A DNA stretch of 55,529 nucleotides from Cryomorphaceae bacterium MED-G11 (lineage in GTDB: Bacteria; Bacteroidota; Bacteroidia; Flavobacteriales; Flavobacteriaceae). The notes under the pieces are model-generated. The model did not search any database and was not told the DNA's origin. It worked only from the letters and a program-made list of their open reading frames with translations. Positions 26,613 through 37,230 of this stretch are shown in pieces. The stretch spans positions 1-55,529 of the forward strand of contig NTKQ01000002.1 in assembly GCA_002457075.1 (NCBI GenBank). The letters run 5' to 3'. The position numbers were made by a program, and so were the translations under genes. Position 1 is the stretch's first letter. Each line of letters begins with the position of its first letter.

Positions 26613-27380
26613 TTATAAGTTATTCTTTGAAAGCCAATTTTCCATTATTATGTTAAAATCCTTAGGATGTTCCATCATTGGTGCATGACCGCATTTATCA
26701 ATCCATGAAAGCTCTGAATTAGGAAGTAGGGAATTAAATTCCTCAGCAACACTTGGCGGAGTTACAACATCTTGTCTACCCCAAATAATCAAAGTATTAG
26801 TATCCATTTTTGGAAGATCATCTGTCATGTTATGTCTTATAGCACTTTTTGCAAGAGAAAGTGTTCTAATTAATTTTTCTCGATCATTAACACCTGCGAA
26901 TACTTCATCAACTATTTCTTTAGTAGCAATTTTAGGATCGTAAAAAACTTCTTCTGTTTTATTTTGAATATATTCATAATTACCCCTTTTTGGATATCCA
27001 TCACCCATCATAGACTTTTCATATAAGCCTGAGCTTCCGGTAATTATTAAACCACTTACAAGCTCTGGAAAATCTCTAGTAAAAAGTAGACCTACATGAC
27101 CGCCTAGAGAATTACCTAATATAATAACATCCTTTAAATTTTTGAAATCAATGAAATCTTTAACAAATTTTGAAAAAGTAGCAACATTGGTTTTCAATAT
27201 AGGAGTAGTTTCAACAGGCAATTCAGGAATAATTACTTTATATTTTTTTGATGGAAAATACTCAAAGACACCCTGGAAATTACTTAACCCCCCCATCAAT
27301 CCGTGTAAAATAATTATTGGTCTACCCTCTCCTTTTTCGATGTAACTAAATCCACCTTCTTTTATTATGACTTCTTCCAT
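26613..27380 (-). CDS. Alpha/beta hydrolase
   Basis: This 255-residue protein has the alpha/beta-hydrolase fold: oxyanion segment 'ILHGLMGG', nucleophile elbow 'GNSLGGH' with the catalytic Ser, an acidic residue in 'IIWGRQDVVTPP', and 'KCGHAPMMEHP' with the catalytic His. The substrate is unknown. An ATG 30 bases further upstream (27410) lies before the TATATTTG promoter element at 27405-27398, so the start at 27380 is chosen. It sits between yihA and divergent mraZ. Confidence 0.92.
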   Translation of the reverse strand: MEEVIIKEGGFSYIEKGEGRPIIILHGLMGGLSNFQGVFEYFPSKKYKVIIPELPVETTPILKTNVATFSKFVKDFIDFKNLKDVIILGNSLGGHVGLLFTRDFPELVSGLIITGSSGLYEKSMMGDGYPKRGNYEYIQNKTEEVFYDPKIATKEIVDEVFAGVNDREKLIRTLSLAKSAIRHNMTDDLPKMDTNTLIIWGRQDVVTPPSVAEEFNSLLPNSELSWIDKCGHAPMMEHPKDFNIIMENWLSKNNL

Positions 27381-27397
27381 AGATTTTGAGTTAAGCA

Positions 27398-27405
27398 CAA
27401 ATATA
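27398..27405 (-). promoter_or_regulatory. -7 element for hydrolase-yihA
   Basis: The minus strand reads TATATTTG, then 17 bases to the ATG at 27380. It decides the start of the hydrolase gene, because the alternative ATG at 27410 would precede the transcription start. Confidence 0.55.
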
Positions 27406-27490
27406 TGCATAAAGAATAACCTATTTTTCTATTAATCTAATCAGTTGAAAATCACCATTATAAAAAGTAAAATGATAATTTATTAACAAT

Positions 27491-27520
27491 GTGGTAAAAT
27501 GTGGTAAAATGTGGGAAATA
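27491..27520 (+). promoter_or_regulatory. Triple 10-bp direct repeat, predicted MraZ operator
   Basis: GTGGTAAAAT occurs at 27491-27500 and 27501-27510, and GTGGGAAATA at 27511-27520, giving three GTGG boxes exactly 10 bases apart. MraZ proteins bind directly repeated GTGG/GTGGG-type boxes in their own promoter. The array ends six bases before the -7 element of mraZ, where a bound protein would block RNA polymerase. Confidence 0.75.
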
Positions 27521-27525
27521 TATTT

Positions 27526-27533
27526 TATATTTG
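27526..27533 (+). promoter_or_regulatory. -7 element for mraZ and the dcw cluster
   Basis: TATATTTG matches TAnnTTTG and ends 17 bases before the mraZ ATG. The -33 position falls within the GTGG repeat array, so repressor and polymerase would compete. Confidence 0.6.
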
Positions 27534-27550
27534 AGTAAAGCAATCAATCA

Positions 27551-28018
27551 ATGCAACACTTTATTGGAACTTATGAATGTAAGGCAGATGAAAAGGGTAG
27601 AATGATGCTCCCAGTTTCATTAAAGAAACAGTTGTCGGATAAATTAAAAAATGGTTTTGTTATCAAAAGAGCTGTTTTCAATTCATGCTTGGAATTGTAT
27701 CCACTAAAAGAGTGGGATGACCTGATGATCAGTATTAATAAATTAAATAGGTTTAATAAAAAAAATATAGATTTCATTAGAAGGTTTACAGCTGGAGTTA
27801 GACAGATTGATATCGATATTTCAGGGAGAATTTTAATTCCAAGAGATTTAATTACTCATGCTAAAATTTCAAAAAATATTGTTGTTTCATCGGCAGTTAA
27901 TATTCTTGAAATTTGGGATAAAGAATTATATGAGAACTCGATAGATGATGCAAAAATTGATTTTGGGAATCTTGCTGAGGAAGTAATGGGTGATAAAAAT
28001 GATAAAAATGTATCATAA
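27551..28018 (+). CDS. mraZ: Transcriptional regulator MraZ
   Basis: This 155-residue protein has two SpoVT/AbrB-like halves, each with the DxxGR motif: 'DEKGRMMLP' near residue 17 and 'DISGRILIP' near 95. MraZ forms ring-shaped oligomers that bind direct repeats in front of the division and cell-wall cluster and represses it. The expected operator is visible directly upstream at 27491-27520. Its 3' end overlaps the start of rsmH. Confidence 0.97.
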   Translation: MQHFIGTYECKADEKGRMMLPVSLKKQLSDKLKNGFVIKRAVFNSCLELYPLKEWDDLMISINKLNRFNKKNIDFIRRFTAGVRQIDIDISGRILIPRDLITHAKISKNIVVSSAVNILEIWDKELYENSIDDAKIDFGNLAEEVMGDKNDKNVS

Positions 28019-28901
28019 TCCAGTTCTACTTAAGGAGTCAATAATTGGTCTTAATATTAACCCTAACGGAATTTATGTCGATGCAACTTTTGGAGGAGGA
28101 GGACACTCTACAGAAATCTTAAATAATCTTAATTCATCAGGAAGGTTAATAGCTTTTGACCAGGACCAAGATGCAATTGAAAATAAAATTCTAGATAAAA
28201 GAGTAAGTCTAGTTAAATCAAATTTTAAATATTTAAATAATTACCTCAACTATTTTCAAATTAATAAAATTGATGGACTTCTTGCTGATTTTGGAATTTC
28301 ATCATATCAAATTGATAGTGAAAAAAGAGGGTTTTCAACAAGATTTGACTCTGAGCTAGACATGAGAATGAATAATTCTCAGAAAACAGATGCAAAAGCT
28401 GTTATTAATGATTATAAAAAAGATCAACTAGAATATATTTTTAGAAATTTTGGAGAACTAAAAAATTATAAAAGAGTTACTGAGAAAATAATTTCTGAGA
28501 GAACTAAAAAATATATAGATACTACAAATGATTTAAAAACAATTTTAAAATCCTTAACAAACTCTAAAGAAGAAAATAAGTTTTTTGCTAAGGTATTTCA
28601 AGCTATAAGAATAGAGGTCAATGACGAGCTTGAAGTAATAAAGACTTTATTGGATAAATCCTTAAAATATTTAAAAAAGGGTGGAAGGCTAGTCTGTATT
28701 TCATATCATTCTTTAGAAGATAGGTTAGTTAAAAAATTTATACAAAATGGTGGTTTCAGAAATGAGACTTCTCCAGATCTCTATGGAAATAAAGATTTAA
28801 AATTAAAAAAAATAGGAAAGATGATTACGCCTTCAGAAAAAGAAATCATTAAAAATAATAGATCAAGAAGTGCAAAACTTAGAATTGCTGAAAGAATATG
28901 A
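27999..28901 (+). CDS. rsmH: 16S rRNA (cytosine-N4)-methyltransferase
   Basis: This protein of about 300 residues methylates N4 of cytidine 1402 in 16S rRNA. It begins with 'YHNPVLLKES', followed by the SAM-binding 'YVDATFGGGGHS' and 'DGLLADFGISS', then 'RGFSTRFDSELDMRM' and 'ISYHSLEDRLVK'. Possible starts are GTG 27990, ATG 27999 and ATG 28008; all lie inside the end of mraZ, and I chose the middle ATG. The end overlaps the next ATG by 4 bases (ATGA). Confidence 0.95.
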   Translation: MIKMYHNPVLLKESIIGLNINPNGIYVDATFGGGGHSTEILNNLNSSGRLIAFDQDQDAIENKILDKRVSLVKSNFKYLNNYLNYFQINKIDGLLADFGISSYQIDSEKRGFSTRFDSELDMRMNNSQKTDAKAVINDYKKDQLEYIFRNFGELKNYKRVTEKIISERTKKYIDTTNDLKTILKSLTNSKEENKFFAKVFQAIRIEVNDELEVIKTLLDKSLKYLKKGGRLVCISYHSLEDRLVKKFIQNGGFRNETSPDLYGNKDLKLKKIGKMITPSEKEIIKNNRSRSAKLRIAERI

Positions 28902-29206
28902 AAAACTTTTTATCATTTGTAAATATTGATTTTCTAGCTGGAAAAGATTCCTTAAAGAATTGGAGAATGTTATTATTTGTATCAGTCTTATTAATGTTTA
29001 CGATATACAGTAGTCACAGTGTAGATCAAAAAACTTTTTTAATTACTAAACTTAATAAAGAAGTAAATACATTAAACAGTATATCAGTTTCTTCAAAAGT
29101 TGATTTAATGAGTATCAAAATGGAATCTAAAGTCACTTCTAGACTAAAAGATAATGGTTTGACGACATCAAAATATCCACCTATTAAATTAATAATTAAA
29201 GAATAA
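28898..29206 (+). CDS. ftsL: FtsL-like cell division protein
   Basis: This 102-residue bitopic protein has one membrane helix (about residues 25-42) followed by a short periplasmic segment predicted to form a coiled coil. Size, topology and position between rsmH and ftsI match the divergent FtsL of Bacteroidetes. In the divisome FtsL links FtsQ to the FtsW-FtsI synthase. Primary sequence similarity to E. coli FtsL is negligible, so the call rests on context and topology. Confidence 0.85.
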   Translation: MKNFLSFVNIDFLAGKDSLKNWRMLLFVSVLLMFTIYSSHSVDQKTFLITKLNKEVNTLNSISVSSKVDLMSIKMESKVTSRLKDNGLTTSKYPPIKLIIKE

Positions 29207-29207
29207 A

Positions 29208-30995
29208 ATGAGTAAATCGAATAATAGAATAGCAAGTAGAATGAATATAATGTTCTTTTTGTTTCTATTATTTTCATTTTTTTTAGTAGGTAAGATATTT
29301 TATCTACAAAATGTTGAAGTTGAAGAAAACACAATATCCACTATTGAAGCAGTAAAAAACATTGAAGTTGAATCATCTAGAGGTAATATTTATTCTGATA
29401 ATGGAGATTTAATTGTTTCAACAGTTATAAAATATGAATTAAGATGGGATTCAAAAACACCTTCGTTAAAAGTTTTTGATGATAATATTTTAGATTTATC
29501 CAAAGAACTATCTCTTTTTTTTGATGCTACTCAAGAGTACTTTTTCAATTATCTAAATAATGCGAGAGATAATAACAATAGATATTTATTAATTGGTAAA
29601 GATTTATCAATATCTGATGTAAATAAGATTAAGTCTTTCCCAATTTTTAAAAGAGGCTTGTATAAAGGGGGGTTAATTATCAATGAGAATCACACGAGAC
29701 AAAGTCATCTTGGAAAAGTTGGTGAAAGAACTATTGGTTATGAGAAGGTTGACGAATCAGGAAATTATACTAGGATTGGATTAGAGGGTGCTTATTCAGA
29801 ATACTTAACAGGAAAAAGTGGCTTAAGATTAATGCAAAAAATTGCAGATGGACAGTGGAAACCAATTAGGCCATATTATGAAAGAGAACCAGTACAGGGA
29901 TACGATGTTCATACTACCATTGACACTGAAATTCAAGATGCAGTTCATCATGAGCTTTTATATCAGCTAGAAAAATTTGAAGCTGACCATGGAACTATGA
30001 TAGTAATGGAATCAAAATCAGGAAAAGTAAAGGGTATTTCAAATTTAGCTAGAACTTCCAAGGGAAAGTATTACGAAAAAATAAATTATGGTATTTGGGA
30101 AAGTCAAGAACCTGGATCGACATTTAAATTAATGACCTTAATTGCAGCTCTAGAGGATGGTGTTGTAAGTCCAAGTGACACTGTAGATACGGGTAATGGT
30201 ATACTGAAATTTTATAATAAATATGAAGTAAGAGATTCTAATAAAAAGGGATATGGAAAAATTCCAGTTTCTAAAGCTTTTGAAGTTTCCTCAAATACTG
30301 GAATGGTTAAGTTAATCTATGATAATTATAAAGATAATCCTGAAAGACTAGTTGATAGATTAATTAATATGAAAATTAATCAAAAAGTTAATGTAGATAT
30401 AAAGGGAGAAGGGGAGCCTAGAATTCCTCATCCTGACGATGAAGGTTGGAGTGGGATTTCTTTACCATGGATGGCCTTTGGCTATGGAGTAAGTATGACA
30501 CCTTTACAAACTCTAACTTTCTATAACGCTGTTGCAAATAATGGGGAAATGGTTAAACCAAGTTTCATAAGTAGTATAGGTGCATTTGGAGAAGATCCAG
30601 TATACACAATAAATAGAGAGGTAATTATGCCCTCTATCTGTTCTAACGAAACTCTGATTTCAGTTCAAAAGATGTTAAACAATGTAGTTAGTAAACCATG
30701 GGGAACTGCAAATAACATATATGATGAAAATATTAGGATTGCTGGAAAAACTGGAACAAGTCAAATAGACTACACATCAGATGAAACCCAATATGTCTCA
30801 AGTTTTGTTGGATACTTTCCTGCAGATAATCCAAAATATTCTGCAATAGTTGTTATAAATAAACCAAATAAATCAAAAGGATTTTATGGAGGGCTAGTAG
30901 CAGCTCCAGTTTTTAAAAAAGTAGCTCAAAAAATTATAACAGGAATTCCAATAGAAATTGAAATAAGTAAAAAAGATATAGATATACTATTTTGA
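29208..30995 (+). CDS. ftsI: Division-type penicillin-binding protein (FtsI/PBP3 class)
   Basis: This 595-residue protein has an N-terminal membrane anchor (about 12-31), a PBP dimerisation domain, and a transpeptidase domain with 'PGSTFK' (active Ser304, Lys307), 'SSNTG' and 'GKTGTS'. It cross-links septal peptidoglycan with FtsW. The chain ends about 25 residues after the transpeptidase core ('VAQKIITGIPIEIEI'), so the C-terminal PASTA domain found in many Bacteroidetes homologues of about 660 residues is absent. Its end overlaps the murE TTG. Confidence 0.95.
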   Translation: MSKSNNRIASRMNIMFFLFLLFSFFLVGKIFYLQNVEVEENTISTIEAVKNIEVESSRGNIYSDNGDLIVSTVIKYELRWDSKTPSLKVFDDNILDLSKELSLFFDATQEYFFNYLNNARDNNNRYLLIGKDLSISDVNKIKSFPIFKRGLYKGGLIINENHTRQSHLGKVGERTIGYEKVDESGNYTRIGLEGAYSEYLTGKSGLRLMQKIADGQWKPIRPYYEREPVQGYDVHTTIDTEIQDAVHHELLYQLEKFEADHGTMIVMESKSGKVKGISNLARTSKGKYYEKINYGIWESQEPGSTFKLMTLIAALEDGVVSPSDTVDTGNGILKFYNKYEVRDSNKKGYGKIPVSKAFEVSSNTGMVKLIYDNYKDNPERLVDRLINMKINQKVNVDIKGEGEPRIPHPDDEGWSGISLPWMAFGYGVSMTPLQTLTFYNAVANNGEMVKPSFISSIGAFGEDPVYTINREVIMPSICSNETLISVQKMLNNVVSKPWGTANNIYDENIRIAGKTGTSQIDYTSDETQYVSSFVGYFPADNPKYSAIVVINKPNKSKGFYGGLVAAPVFKKVAQKIITGIPIEIEISKKDIDILF

Positions 30996-32452
30996 AAAAA
31001 TTAAAAGAAATATTATTTAAAGTAAATATTGATTCAGTATATGGAGATACAGATATTGATATTACTAAAATAACTTTCGATTCAAGAAATGTTGAAGATA
31101 ACACCCTTTTTATTGCCATAAAAGGTCATAATATTAATGGTCATGACTATATAGAAGAATCAATTAAAAATGGGGCTTCTGTAATTATTTGTGAAAAATT
31201 ACCTGAAAATTTCAAAAAAAATAAATCAGTTTATATATGTGTTAATTGTACAAAATCAGCTCTTTCAATAATTTCTTCAAATTTTTACGACAATCCATCT
31301 TCTAAAATAGATCTAATAGGAGTTACAGGAACAAATGGTAAAACAACCATTGCATCTCTTTTGTTCAAATTATTTAATCAATTAGAACTTAAGTCAGGAT
31401 TAGTATCAACTATAAATATTGAATATGATAATTTTATCGAACCATCAAAGAATACTACTCCTGACCCAATAACACTTAATCACCATTTATCTGAAATGAT
31501 AAATAAAGAAATTAAAATATGTTTTATTGAGGTCTCATCTCATGGAATTTTTCAAAAAAGAGTTAATGGGTTAGATTTTAAAGGAATGATTTTTACTAAT
31601 CTTACTCATGATCATCTTGATTATCACAAGTCATTTAAAGACTATAGAGATACCAAAAAAACTGTATTTGATTCATTAGATAATAAATCTTTTGCACTTA
31701 TAAATATAGATGATAAAAATGCTAAATATATGGTTCAAAATACTTCAGCTAAGGTTTACTCATATTCATTAAAGTCAAAATCAAATTTTTCTTCAAGAAT
31801 AATTGAACAACAATTGAATGGAATGCTACTAAGTATAGAGAGTAGTGAAATTTGGACTAAGCTAATAGGTAAGTTCAATGCTTCTAATTTATTAGCTATA
31901 TACTCTGTTGGAAAACTATACAATATTGATAAAATTAAATTATTAACCGCTATCAGCACGCTTGAAAGCGTAGTAGGTAGATTACAATCTTTTTTATCAA
32001 CTAATAAAGTTACAGTTATCGTTGATTATGCTCATACTCCTGACGCAATAGAAAATGTAATATCAACTATAAATAAAATAAAATCTCCAAGTCAAAACCT
32101 AATAACTATTATCGGTTGTGGAGGAGAAAGAGATAAGGATAAACGTTCAATTATGGGAAAAATTTGTTCTGATCTTAGTTCAAGAGTAATATTTACTTCA
32201 GACAATCCAAGATCTGAAGATCCTAAATCTATTATTGAAGATATGATTGATGGTGTTTCAAAATTTAATACTGATAAAATTACAGTGGAAATAGAAAGAT
32301 CTAAAGCAATTAAAGAAGCAAAAGAAAATAGTGCACAAGGAGATATAGTTTTAATAGCTGGAAAGGGTCATGAAGATTATCAAGAGCTAAAAAATAATAA
32401 AAGAATTGAGTTTGATGATTTTAAAATTGCAAAACAAATTTTTAATAAATAA
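30992..32452 (+). CDS. murE: UDP-MurNAc-L-Ala-D-Glu--meso-diaminopimelate ligase
   Basis: This 486-residue Mur ligase adds the third stem-peptide residue. It has '[13 protein letters not shown]' in the UDP domain, ATP loop '[13 protein letters not shown]', 'EVSSHGI', and '[10 protein letters not shown]'. The DNPR sequence is the marker for meso-diaminopimelate specificity, so the cell wall is predicted to be of the DAP type. The start is TTG at 30992, within the ftsI stop region. Confidence 0.97.
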   Translation: MKKLKEILFKVNIDSVYGDTDIDITKITFDSRNVEDNTLFIAIKGHNINGHDYIEESIKNGASVIICEKLPENFKKNKSVYICVNCTKSALSIISSNFYDNPSSKIDLIGVTGTNGKTTIASLLFKLFNQLELKSGLVSTINIEYDNFIEPSKNTTPDPITLNHHLSEMINKEIKICFIEVSSHGIFQKRVNGLDFKGMIFTNLTHDHLDYHKSFKDYRDTKKTVFDSLDNKSFALINIDDKNAKYMVQNTSAKVYSYSLKSKSNFSSRIIEQQLNGMLLSIESSEIWTKLIGKFNASNLLAIYSVGKLYNIDKIKLLTAISTLESVVGRLQSFLSTNKVTVIVDYAHTPDAIENVISTINKIKSPSQNLITIIGCGGERDKDKRSIMGKICSDLSSRVIFTSDNPRSEDPKSIIEDMIDGVSKFNTDKITVEIERSKAIKEAKENSAQGDIVLIAGKGHEDYQELKNNKRIEFDDFKIAKQIFNK

Positions 32453-32454
32453 GC

Positions 32455-33669
32455 GTGTTATACTATCTGTTCGAAATATTAGAAAGTCAATTTAGTTTTC
32501 CAGGTGCAAGTTTATTTAGCTATCTATCTTTTAGAGCTGCTGTATCTGTTTTAATATCACTTATTGTCTCTGTTGTTTTTGGAAAAAAAATAATTAATTA
32601 TTTAAAAAGAAAACAAATAGGGGAGAGTGTAAGAGAGCTTGGTCTAGACGGTGAAGATAAAAAAGAAGGAACTCCTACTATGGGTGGTTTAATAATTATA
32701 ATAGGAACACTCATTCCTGTAATTCTAATGTCTAATCTTGAAAACATATATATTCAAATATTAATTATCTCAACATTAATCCTAGGAACTATTGGTTTTA
32801 TTGACGATTACATTAAAGTCTTTAAGAAAGATAAAAAAGGATTAAAGGGTAAATTTAAAATAGCTGGACAATCCCTATTAGGAGTTTTTGTAGGATTAGT
32901 TTTATTATTAAGTAATGATATAACAATAGTAGAGTTTAATCAAAATACAAATGAAGAACAAACAGAATTTTCTCAACTTAAAGAAATAAAGTCATATAAA
33001 ACTACAGTACCGTTCTTTAAGAACAACGAACTTAATTACAGTGAAATATCAAATATTCTTTTTAAAAATGGAGACAAAATGATATGGTTAATAATTATTC
33101 CAATAATAATTTTTATAATTTCAGCAGTCTCCAATTCAAATAATTTGACAGATGGATTAGATGGATTATCTGCAGGATTATCTGCAATAATTGTATTTAC
33201 ACTTGGAGTTTTTGCATGGACTTCTGGAAATATAATTTTCTCAGATTATCTCAATATAATGTATATACCTAGAGTTGGAGAGATAACAATCTTTATAGCT
33301 GCATTATTAGGTTCATTAGTGGGTTTTCTATGGTATAATACGTATCCAGCTACAGTTTTCATGGGAGATACTGGGAGTTTGACTGTCGGAGGTTTAATCG
33401 CAGTAATTTCAATTCTTATAAGAAAAGAGTTGTTAATACCAATCCTATGTGGAGTTTTTCTAATTGAAGCTTTATCAGTTATTTTTCAGGTCAGCTACTT
33501 TAAAATAACTAAAAATAAAACAGGTATAGGAAAACGAATTTTTTTAATGACTCCAATCCACCACCATTTTCAAAAAGCTGGATATCATGAAAGTAAGATA
33601 GTTTCAAGATTATGGATTATAGGAATATTTCTTGCTCTGATAACAATCTTAACATTGAAAATTAGATGA
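32455..33669 (+). CDS. mraY: Phospho-N-acetylmuramoyl-pentapeptide transferase
   Basis: This 404-residue polytopic membrane enzyme makes lipid I. It shows '[11 protein letters not shown]', the Asp motif '[16 protein letters not shown]', '[14 protein letters not shown]' and '[15 protein letters not shown]'. A hydrophilic insert near residues 160-200 explains the length above the 360 of E. coli and is common in Bacteroidetes. The start is GTG, two bases after murE. Confidence 0.97.
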   Translation: MLYYLFEILESQFSFPGASLFSYLSFRAAVSVLISLIVSVVFGKKIINYLKRKQIGESVRELGLDGEDKKEGTPTMGGLIIIIGTLIPVILMSNLENIYIQILIISTLILGTIGFIDDYIKVFKKDKKGLKGKFKIAGQSLLGVFVGLVLLLSNDITIVEFNQNTNEEQTEFSQLKEIKSYKTTVPFFKNNELNYSEISNILFKNGDKMIWLIIIPIIIFIISAVSNSNNLTDGLDGLSAGLSAIIVFTLGVFAWTSGNIIFSDYLNIMYIPRVGEITIFIAALLGSLVGFLWYNTYPATVFMGDTGSLTVGGLIAVISILIRKELLIPILCGVFLIEALSVIFQVSYFKITKNKTGIGKRIFLMTPIHHHFQKAGYHESKIVSRLWIIGIFLALITILTLKIR

Positions 33670-34997
33670 TAAAAAATATAACTATTCTTGGTGCAGGTGA
33701 AAGTGGATTTGGAGCAGCTATGCTAGCAAATCAAAAAGGACATAACGTGTTTGTATCAGATATAAGTGATATAGGAAAAGATATAAAATCAACATTCGTA
33801 AAAAATTCTATAAAATTTGAAGAAAATCAACATTCATTTGATAAAATAAAGTTCTCAGATTTAATCATTAAGAGTCCAGGAATTCCTTATACATCTCAAA
33901 TAATTTCTAAAATAAAATCTATTGATATTCCGATAATTTCTGAAATTGAATTTGCTAGTAGTTATTCTAATTCATTTAAAATCTGTGTAACTGGAACAAA
34001 TGGAAAGACTACTACAACTAAGCTAATATATCACATACTAAAGAAATCTGGATTAAATGTTGGTTTGGCAGGAAATATTGGTGATAGCTTTTCAAAAATG
34101 CTTTTATCTGGAGATAAAGAAATATATGTATTAGAGATCAGTAGTTTTCAACTTGATGATATTAAAAAGTTCAAACCAAATATTTCTATTATAACTAATA
34201 TAATAGAAGATCATTTAGACAGATATGAAAATGATTTTAGCAAATATGTAAATGCTAAAATGAGAATCACAGAAAATCAAGATGAGTCTGATTACCTAAT
34301 TTACAATTCAGATGATAAAGTTTTAATGAATGCCTTAAAGTCTAAAAAACTGAAATCAAGTAAAATTTCAATTGGAATTGATAATATCAATCAAAACGAA
34401 GTGTTAATTAACAACCATATTCTTTCTAACAAAAAAAAAACTATTATGATAAATACCGAAGAGTTTGCGCTTAAAGGAAGGCATAACCTGCTTAATGCAA
34501 TGGCTGCAATTACAGTTTCAGATTTACTTAAAATTGATAATGAAATAATTAGAGAAAGTCTTATAACTTTTTCAGGCCTTCCACATCGTCTTGAAAACTT
34601 TTTAACAATACAAGGAGTTAATTATATTAATGATTCGAAAGCAACTAATGTTAATGCTGCTTATTATGCTTTAGATTCTATGAAATATCCGACCGTTTGG
34701 ATTGCAGGAGGAGTTGACAAGGGAAATGATTATTCTGAATTATTACCAATAGTTAGAGAAAAGGTAAAAGCAATTATTTGTCTTGGAGTTGATAATGATA
34801 AAATAATTGAAACATTTAAGCCTGTAATTGAAATTATTGTTGAGACAGAATCAATTACTGAAGCTGTAAAAGTTGCAAATAAAATTGCAGACAAAAAGGA
34901 TAATGTTCTTTTATCTCCTGCATGTGCCAGTTTTGACTTATTTGATAGTTATGAAGATAGGGGAGATCAATTTAAAAAAGCAGTTAGAAATTTATAA
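33666..34997 (+). CDS. murD: UDP-MurNAc-L-alanine--D-glutamate ligase
   Basis: This 443-residue Mur ligase adds D-Glu to the stem peptide. It has the N-terminal '[13 protein letters not shown]', ATP loop '[12 protein letters not shown]', 'EISSFQLD', and the C-terminal '[15 protein letters not shown]' and '[19 protein letters not shown]' motif region. It overlaps mraY by 4 bases (ATGA) and is followed directly by ftsW. Confidence 0.97.
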   Translation: MIKNITILGAGESGFGAAMLANQKGHNVFVSDISDIGKDIKSTFVKNSIKFEENQHSFDKIKFSDLIIKSPGIPYTSQIISKIKSIDIPIISEIEFASSYSNSFKICVTGTNGKTTTTKLIYHILKKSGLNVGLAGNIGDSFSKMLLSGDKEIYVLEISSFQLDDIKKFKPNISIITNIIEDHLDRYENDFSKYVNAKMRITENQDESDYLIYNSDDKVLMNALKSKKLKSSKISIGIDNINQNEVLINNHILSNKKKTIMINTEEFALKGRHNLLNAMAAITVSDLLKIDNEIIRESLITFSGLPHRLENFLTIQGVNYINDSKATNVNAAYYALDSMKYPTVWIAGGVDKGNDYSELLPIVREKVKAIICLGVDNDKIIETFKPVIEIIVETESITEAVKVANKIADKKDNVLLSPACASFDLFDSYEDRGDQFKKAVRNL

Positions 34998-36143
34998 ATG
35001 AGTACTAAAAGTTTAATATTTGGGGATAAAGTTTTACTAGTAATTGTATTACTTCTGACTCTATTTTCTTTTTTTCCAGTTTTTTCATCAAGCTCATATC
35101 TTTCTTATGTAATAGATGGTTCATCTCCAATATATTATTTAGTTAAACACCTTATTGTAATACTATTTGGTTTTATACTCATGTTATCTATCAAACTAGT
35201 TCCATTTAAATTATTTAGAGGTATGTCAATAATTCTTTTACCAATAGGTTTAGCATTATTAGTCTATACTTTGTCTAAGGGAACTATAATAGGTGGTTCA
35301 GTGGCAAGTAGATGGATAGACATTCCATTTATAGGTATAAGTTTTCAAACTTCATCACTTGCAGCTATAATAATAATAACCTATTCAGCTAGATATCTTT
35401 CAAAGGTGGAATTATCAAAAACTAAATTCTCTGAAACCTTATTGCCTCTTTGGCTTCCAATTTTTGCATATGTTTTCTTAATATTTCCTGTTAATTTTTC
35501 TTCAGCATTTTTAATTTTTACAGCTTTGGTAATTACTCTTTGTATATCAGGATTTCCATTACGACATTTATTTAAAGTATTTTTAATATTAGGTTTTATA
35601 TTGACAACTTTCTTTTTTACAGCTAAAACTTTTCCTGATAAATTCCCAAATAGAATAGATACTTGGTTGAGTAGAATTGAAAATTTTGGATCAAATAAAA
35701 ATTTAGATGCAAGTTATCAAATAGAAAGAGCAAAAATGGCAATTAACAATGGAGGATTAATTGGTGTTGGAGCAGGAAAAAGTATAATGAAAAATCATCT
35801 ACCTCAAAGTAATTCTGATTTTATTTTTGCAATAATTGTCGAGGAATGGGGTGCATTAGGTGGAGCTTTTATTATTAGTCTATACATTTTAATGTTCTTT
35901 AGATTTTTATCAATAACTCATCGAATTGATGATAGATTTGGAAAAATATTAGTTTCTGGTCTTGGTGTTTTTATAATTATACAAGCATTTACAAATATCT
36001 CAGTAGCTACTCAAATAATACCTGTAACTGGACAAAACTTACCTTTAATTAGTAGTGGTGGATCCTCTGCATGGATGACTTGTATATCCTTAGGAATGAT
36101 ATTAAGTGTTAGCTCTTCAATAAAAAAAAAGAATGGTAAATAA
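34998..36143 (+). CDS. ftsW: Division septum peptidoglycan polymerase FtsW
   Basis: This 381-residue SEDS-family protein has about ten membrane segments. It carries the family motifs 'GVGAGKSIMKNHLPQSNSDFIF', split across residues 252-273, 'EEWGALGGAF', and the closing 'GQNLPLISSGGSSAWM'. SEDS proteins polymerise glycan strands from lipid II together with a class B PBP, here FtsI. The start directly follows the murD stop. Confidence 0.96.
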   Translation: MSTKSLIFGDKVLLVIVLLLTLFSFFPVFSSSSYLSYVIDGSSPIYYLVKHLIVILFGFILMLSIKLVPFKLFRGMSIILLPIGLALLVYTLSKGTIIGGSVASRWIDIPFIGISFQTSSLAAIIIITYSARYLSKVELSKTKFSETLLPLWLPIFAYVFLIFPVNFSSAFLIFTALVITLCISGFPLRHLFKVFLILGFILTTFFFTAKTFPDKFPNRIDTWLSRIENFGSNKNLDASYQIERAKMAINNGGLIGVGAGKSIMKNHLPQSNSDFIFAIIVEEWGALGGAFIISLYILMFFRFLSITHRIDDRFGKILVSGLGVFIIIQAFTNISVATQIIPVTGQNLPLISSGGSSAWMTCISLGMILSVSSSIKKKNGK

Positions 36144-37230
36144 GAACAGATTTATAATTTCAGGAGGAGGAACAGGAGGACATATATATCCTGCACTATC
36201 TATTGCAAATAAGATTAAGGAATCTTTTACTAATTCTGAAATAAAGTTTGTCGGTGCAAAAGGAAGGATGGAAATGAATATTGTTCCTAAACATGGATAT
36301 AATATTGAGGGTTTATGGATAAGTGGGCTTCAAAGATCTTTCTCATTTAAAAATTTCCTTTTACCTTTTAAACTAATTATAAGTTTTATTCATTCTCTTT
36401 TTATAATCATTAAGTTTAATCCAAAATTTGTAATTGGAACAGGAGGTTTTGCTAGCTTCCCTATAGTTTTTATTTCATCGATTCTAAGAATACCAACATT
36501 AATTCAAGAACAAAATTCATTACCCGGTATTTCTAATAGACTGCTTTCAAGCTATGTAAATTATATATCTGTAGCATATGAAAAAATGGAAAAATACTTT
36601 CCTTCAAAAAAGTTGTTTTTAACAGGAAATCCAATAAGAGAATCAATTAGTAAATCAAACAATTCTTTTAATCTAAAGAGTAAATTAAATATAGAAGATA
36701 GTAAGTTAGTAATTTCAATTCTTGGTGGTAGTCTAGGCTCTGATAAAATAAATAAAACAATTGAAAAAAATATTGACTTTCTTATTTCTAAAAATGTTTT
36801 TATAATATGGCAATGCGGAAAGGATTACTTTAAAGATTATAAGAAATATAATTCAGATTCAATCTATGTAACAGACTTTATTGATGACATCGATTCAATA
36901 TATAATTCCTCGGATATAATATTAGCTAGAAGTGGAGCTTTAACTCTTTCTGAATTAGCAATTGTCTCAAAACCAGCTATTTTAATTCCTTCTCCTAATG
37001 TTGCTGAAAATCATCAATTAGAAAATGCAATGAAAATTGAAGAAAAGAATGCATGCATATGCATTCAAGAAAAAGATCTTGATCTGATTTTTAGAAATAA
37101 ACTTGATTTGTTATTAAAGGATAAAAAACTGCGAAATGAACTTTCAAATAATATTTCATTAATAGCATTACCTAACGCTTCAAATGATATTGTTGAAATA
37201 ATAAAAAAACATTTTAATAATGATAAATAA
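36133..37230 (+). CDS. murG: UDP-GlcNAc:lipid I GlcNAc transferase
   Basis: This 365-residue GT28 glycosyltransferase makes lipid II at the inner membrane face. It has the N-terminal 'ISGGGTGGHIYPALSIA', 'IGTGGFASFP', 'LIQEQNSLPGISNR' and the UDP-GlcNAc site 'ARSGALTLSELAI'. It overlaps ftsW by 11 bases and murC by 11 bases. Confidence 0.97.
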   Translation: MVNKNRFIISGGGTGGHIYPALSIANKIKESFTNSEIKFVGAKGRMEMNIVPKHGYNIEGLWISGLQRSFSFKNFLLPFKLIISFIHSLFIIIKFNPKFVIGTGGFASFPIVFISSILRIPTLIQEQNSLPGISNRLLSSYVNYISVAYEKMEKYFPSKKLFLTGNPIRESISKSNNSFNLKSKLNIEDSKLVISILGGSLGSDKINKTIEKNIDFLISKNVFIIWQCGKDYFKDYKKYNSDSIYVTDFIDDIDSIYNSSDIILARSGALTLSELAIVSKPAILIPSPNVAENHQLENAMKIEEKNACICIQEKDLDLIFRNKLDLLLKDKKLRNELSNNISLIALPNASNDIVEIIKKHFNNDK

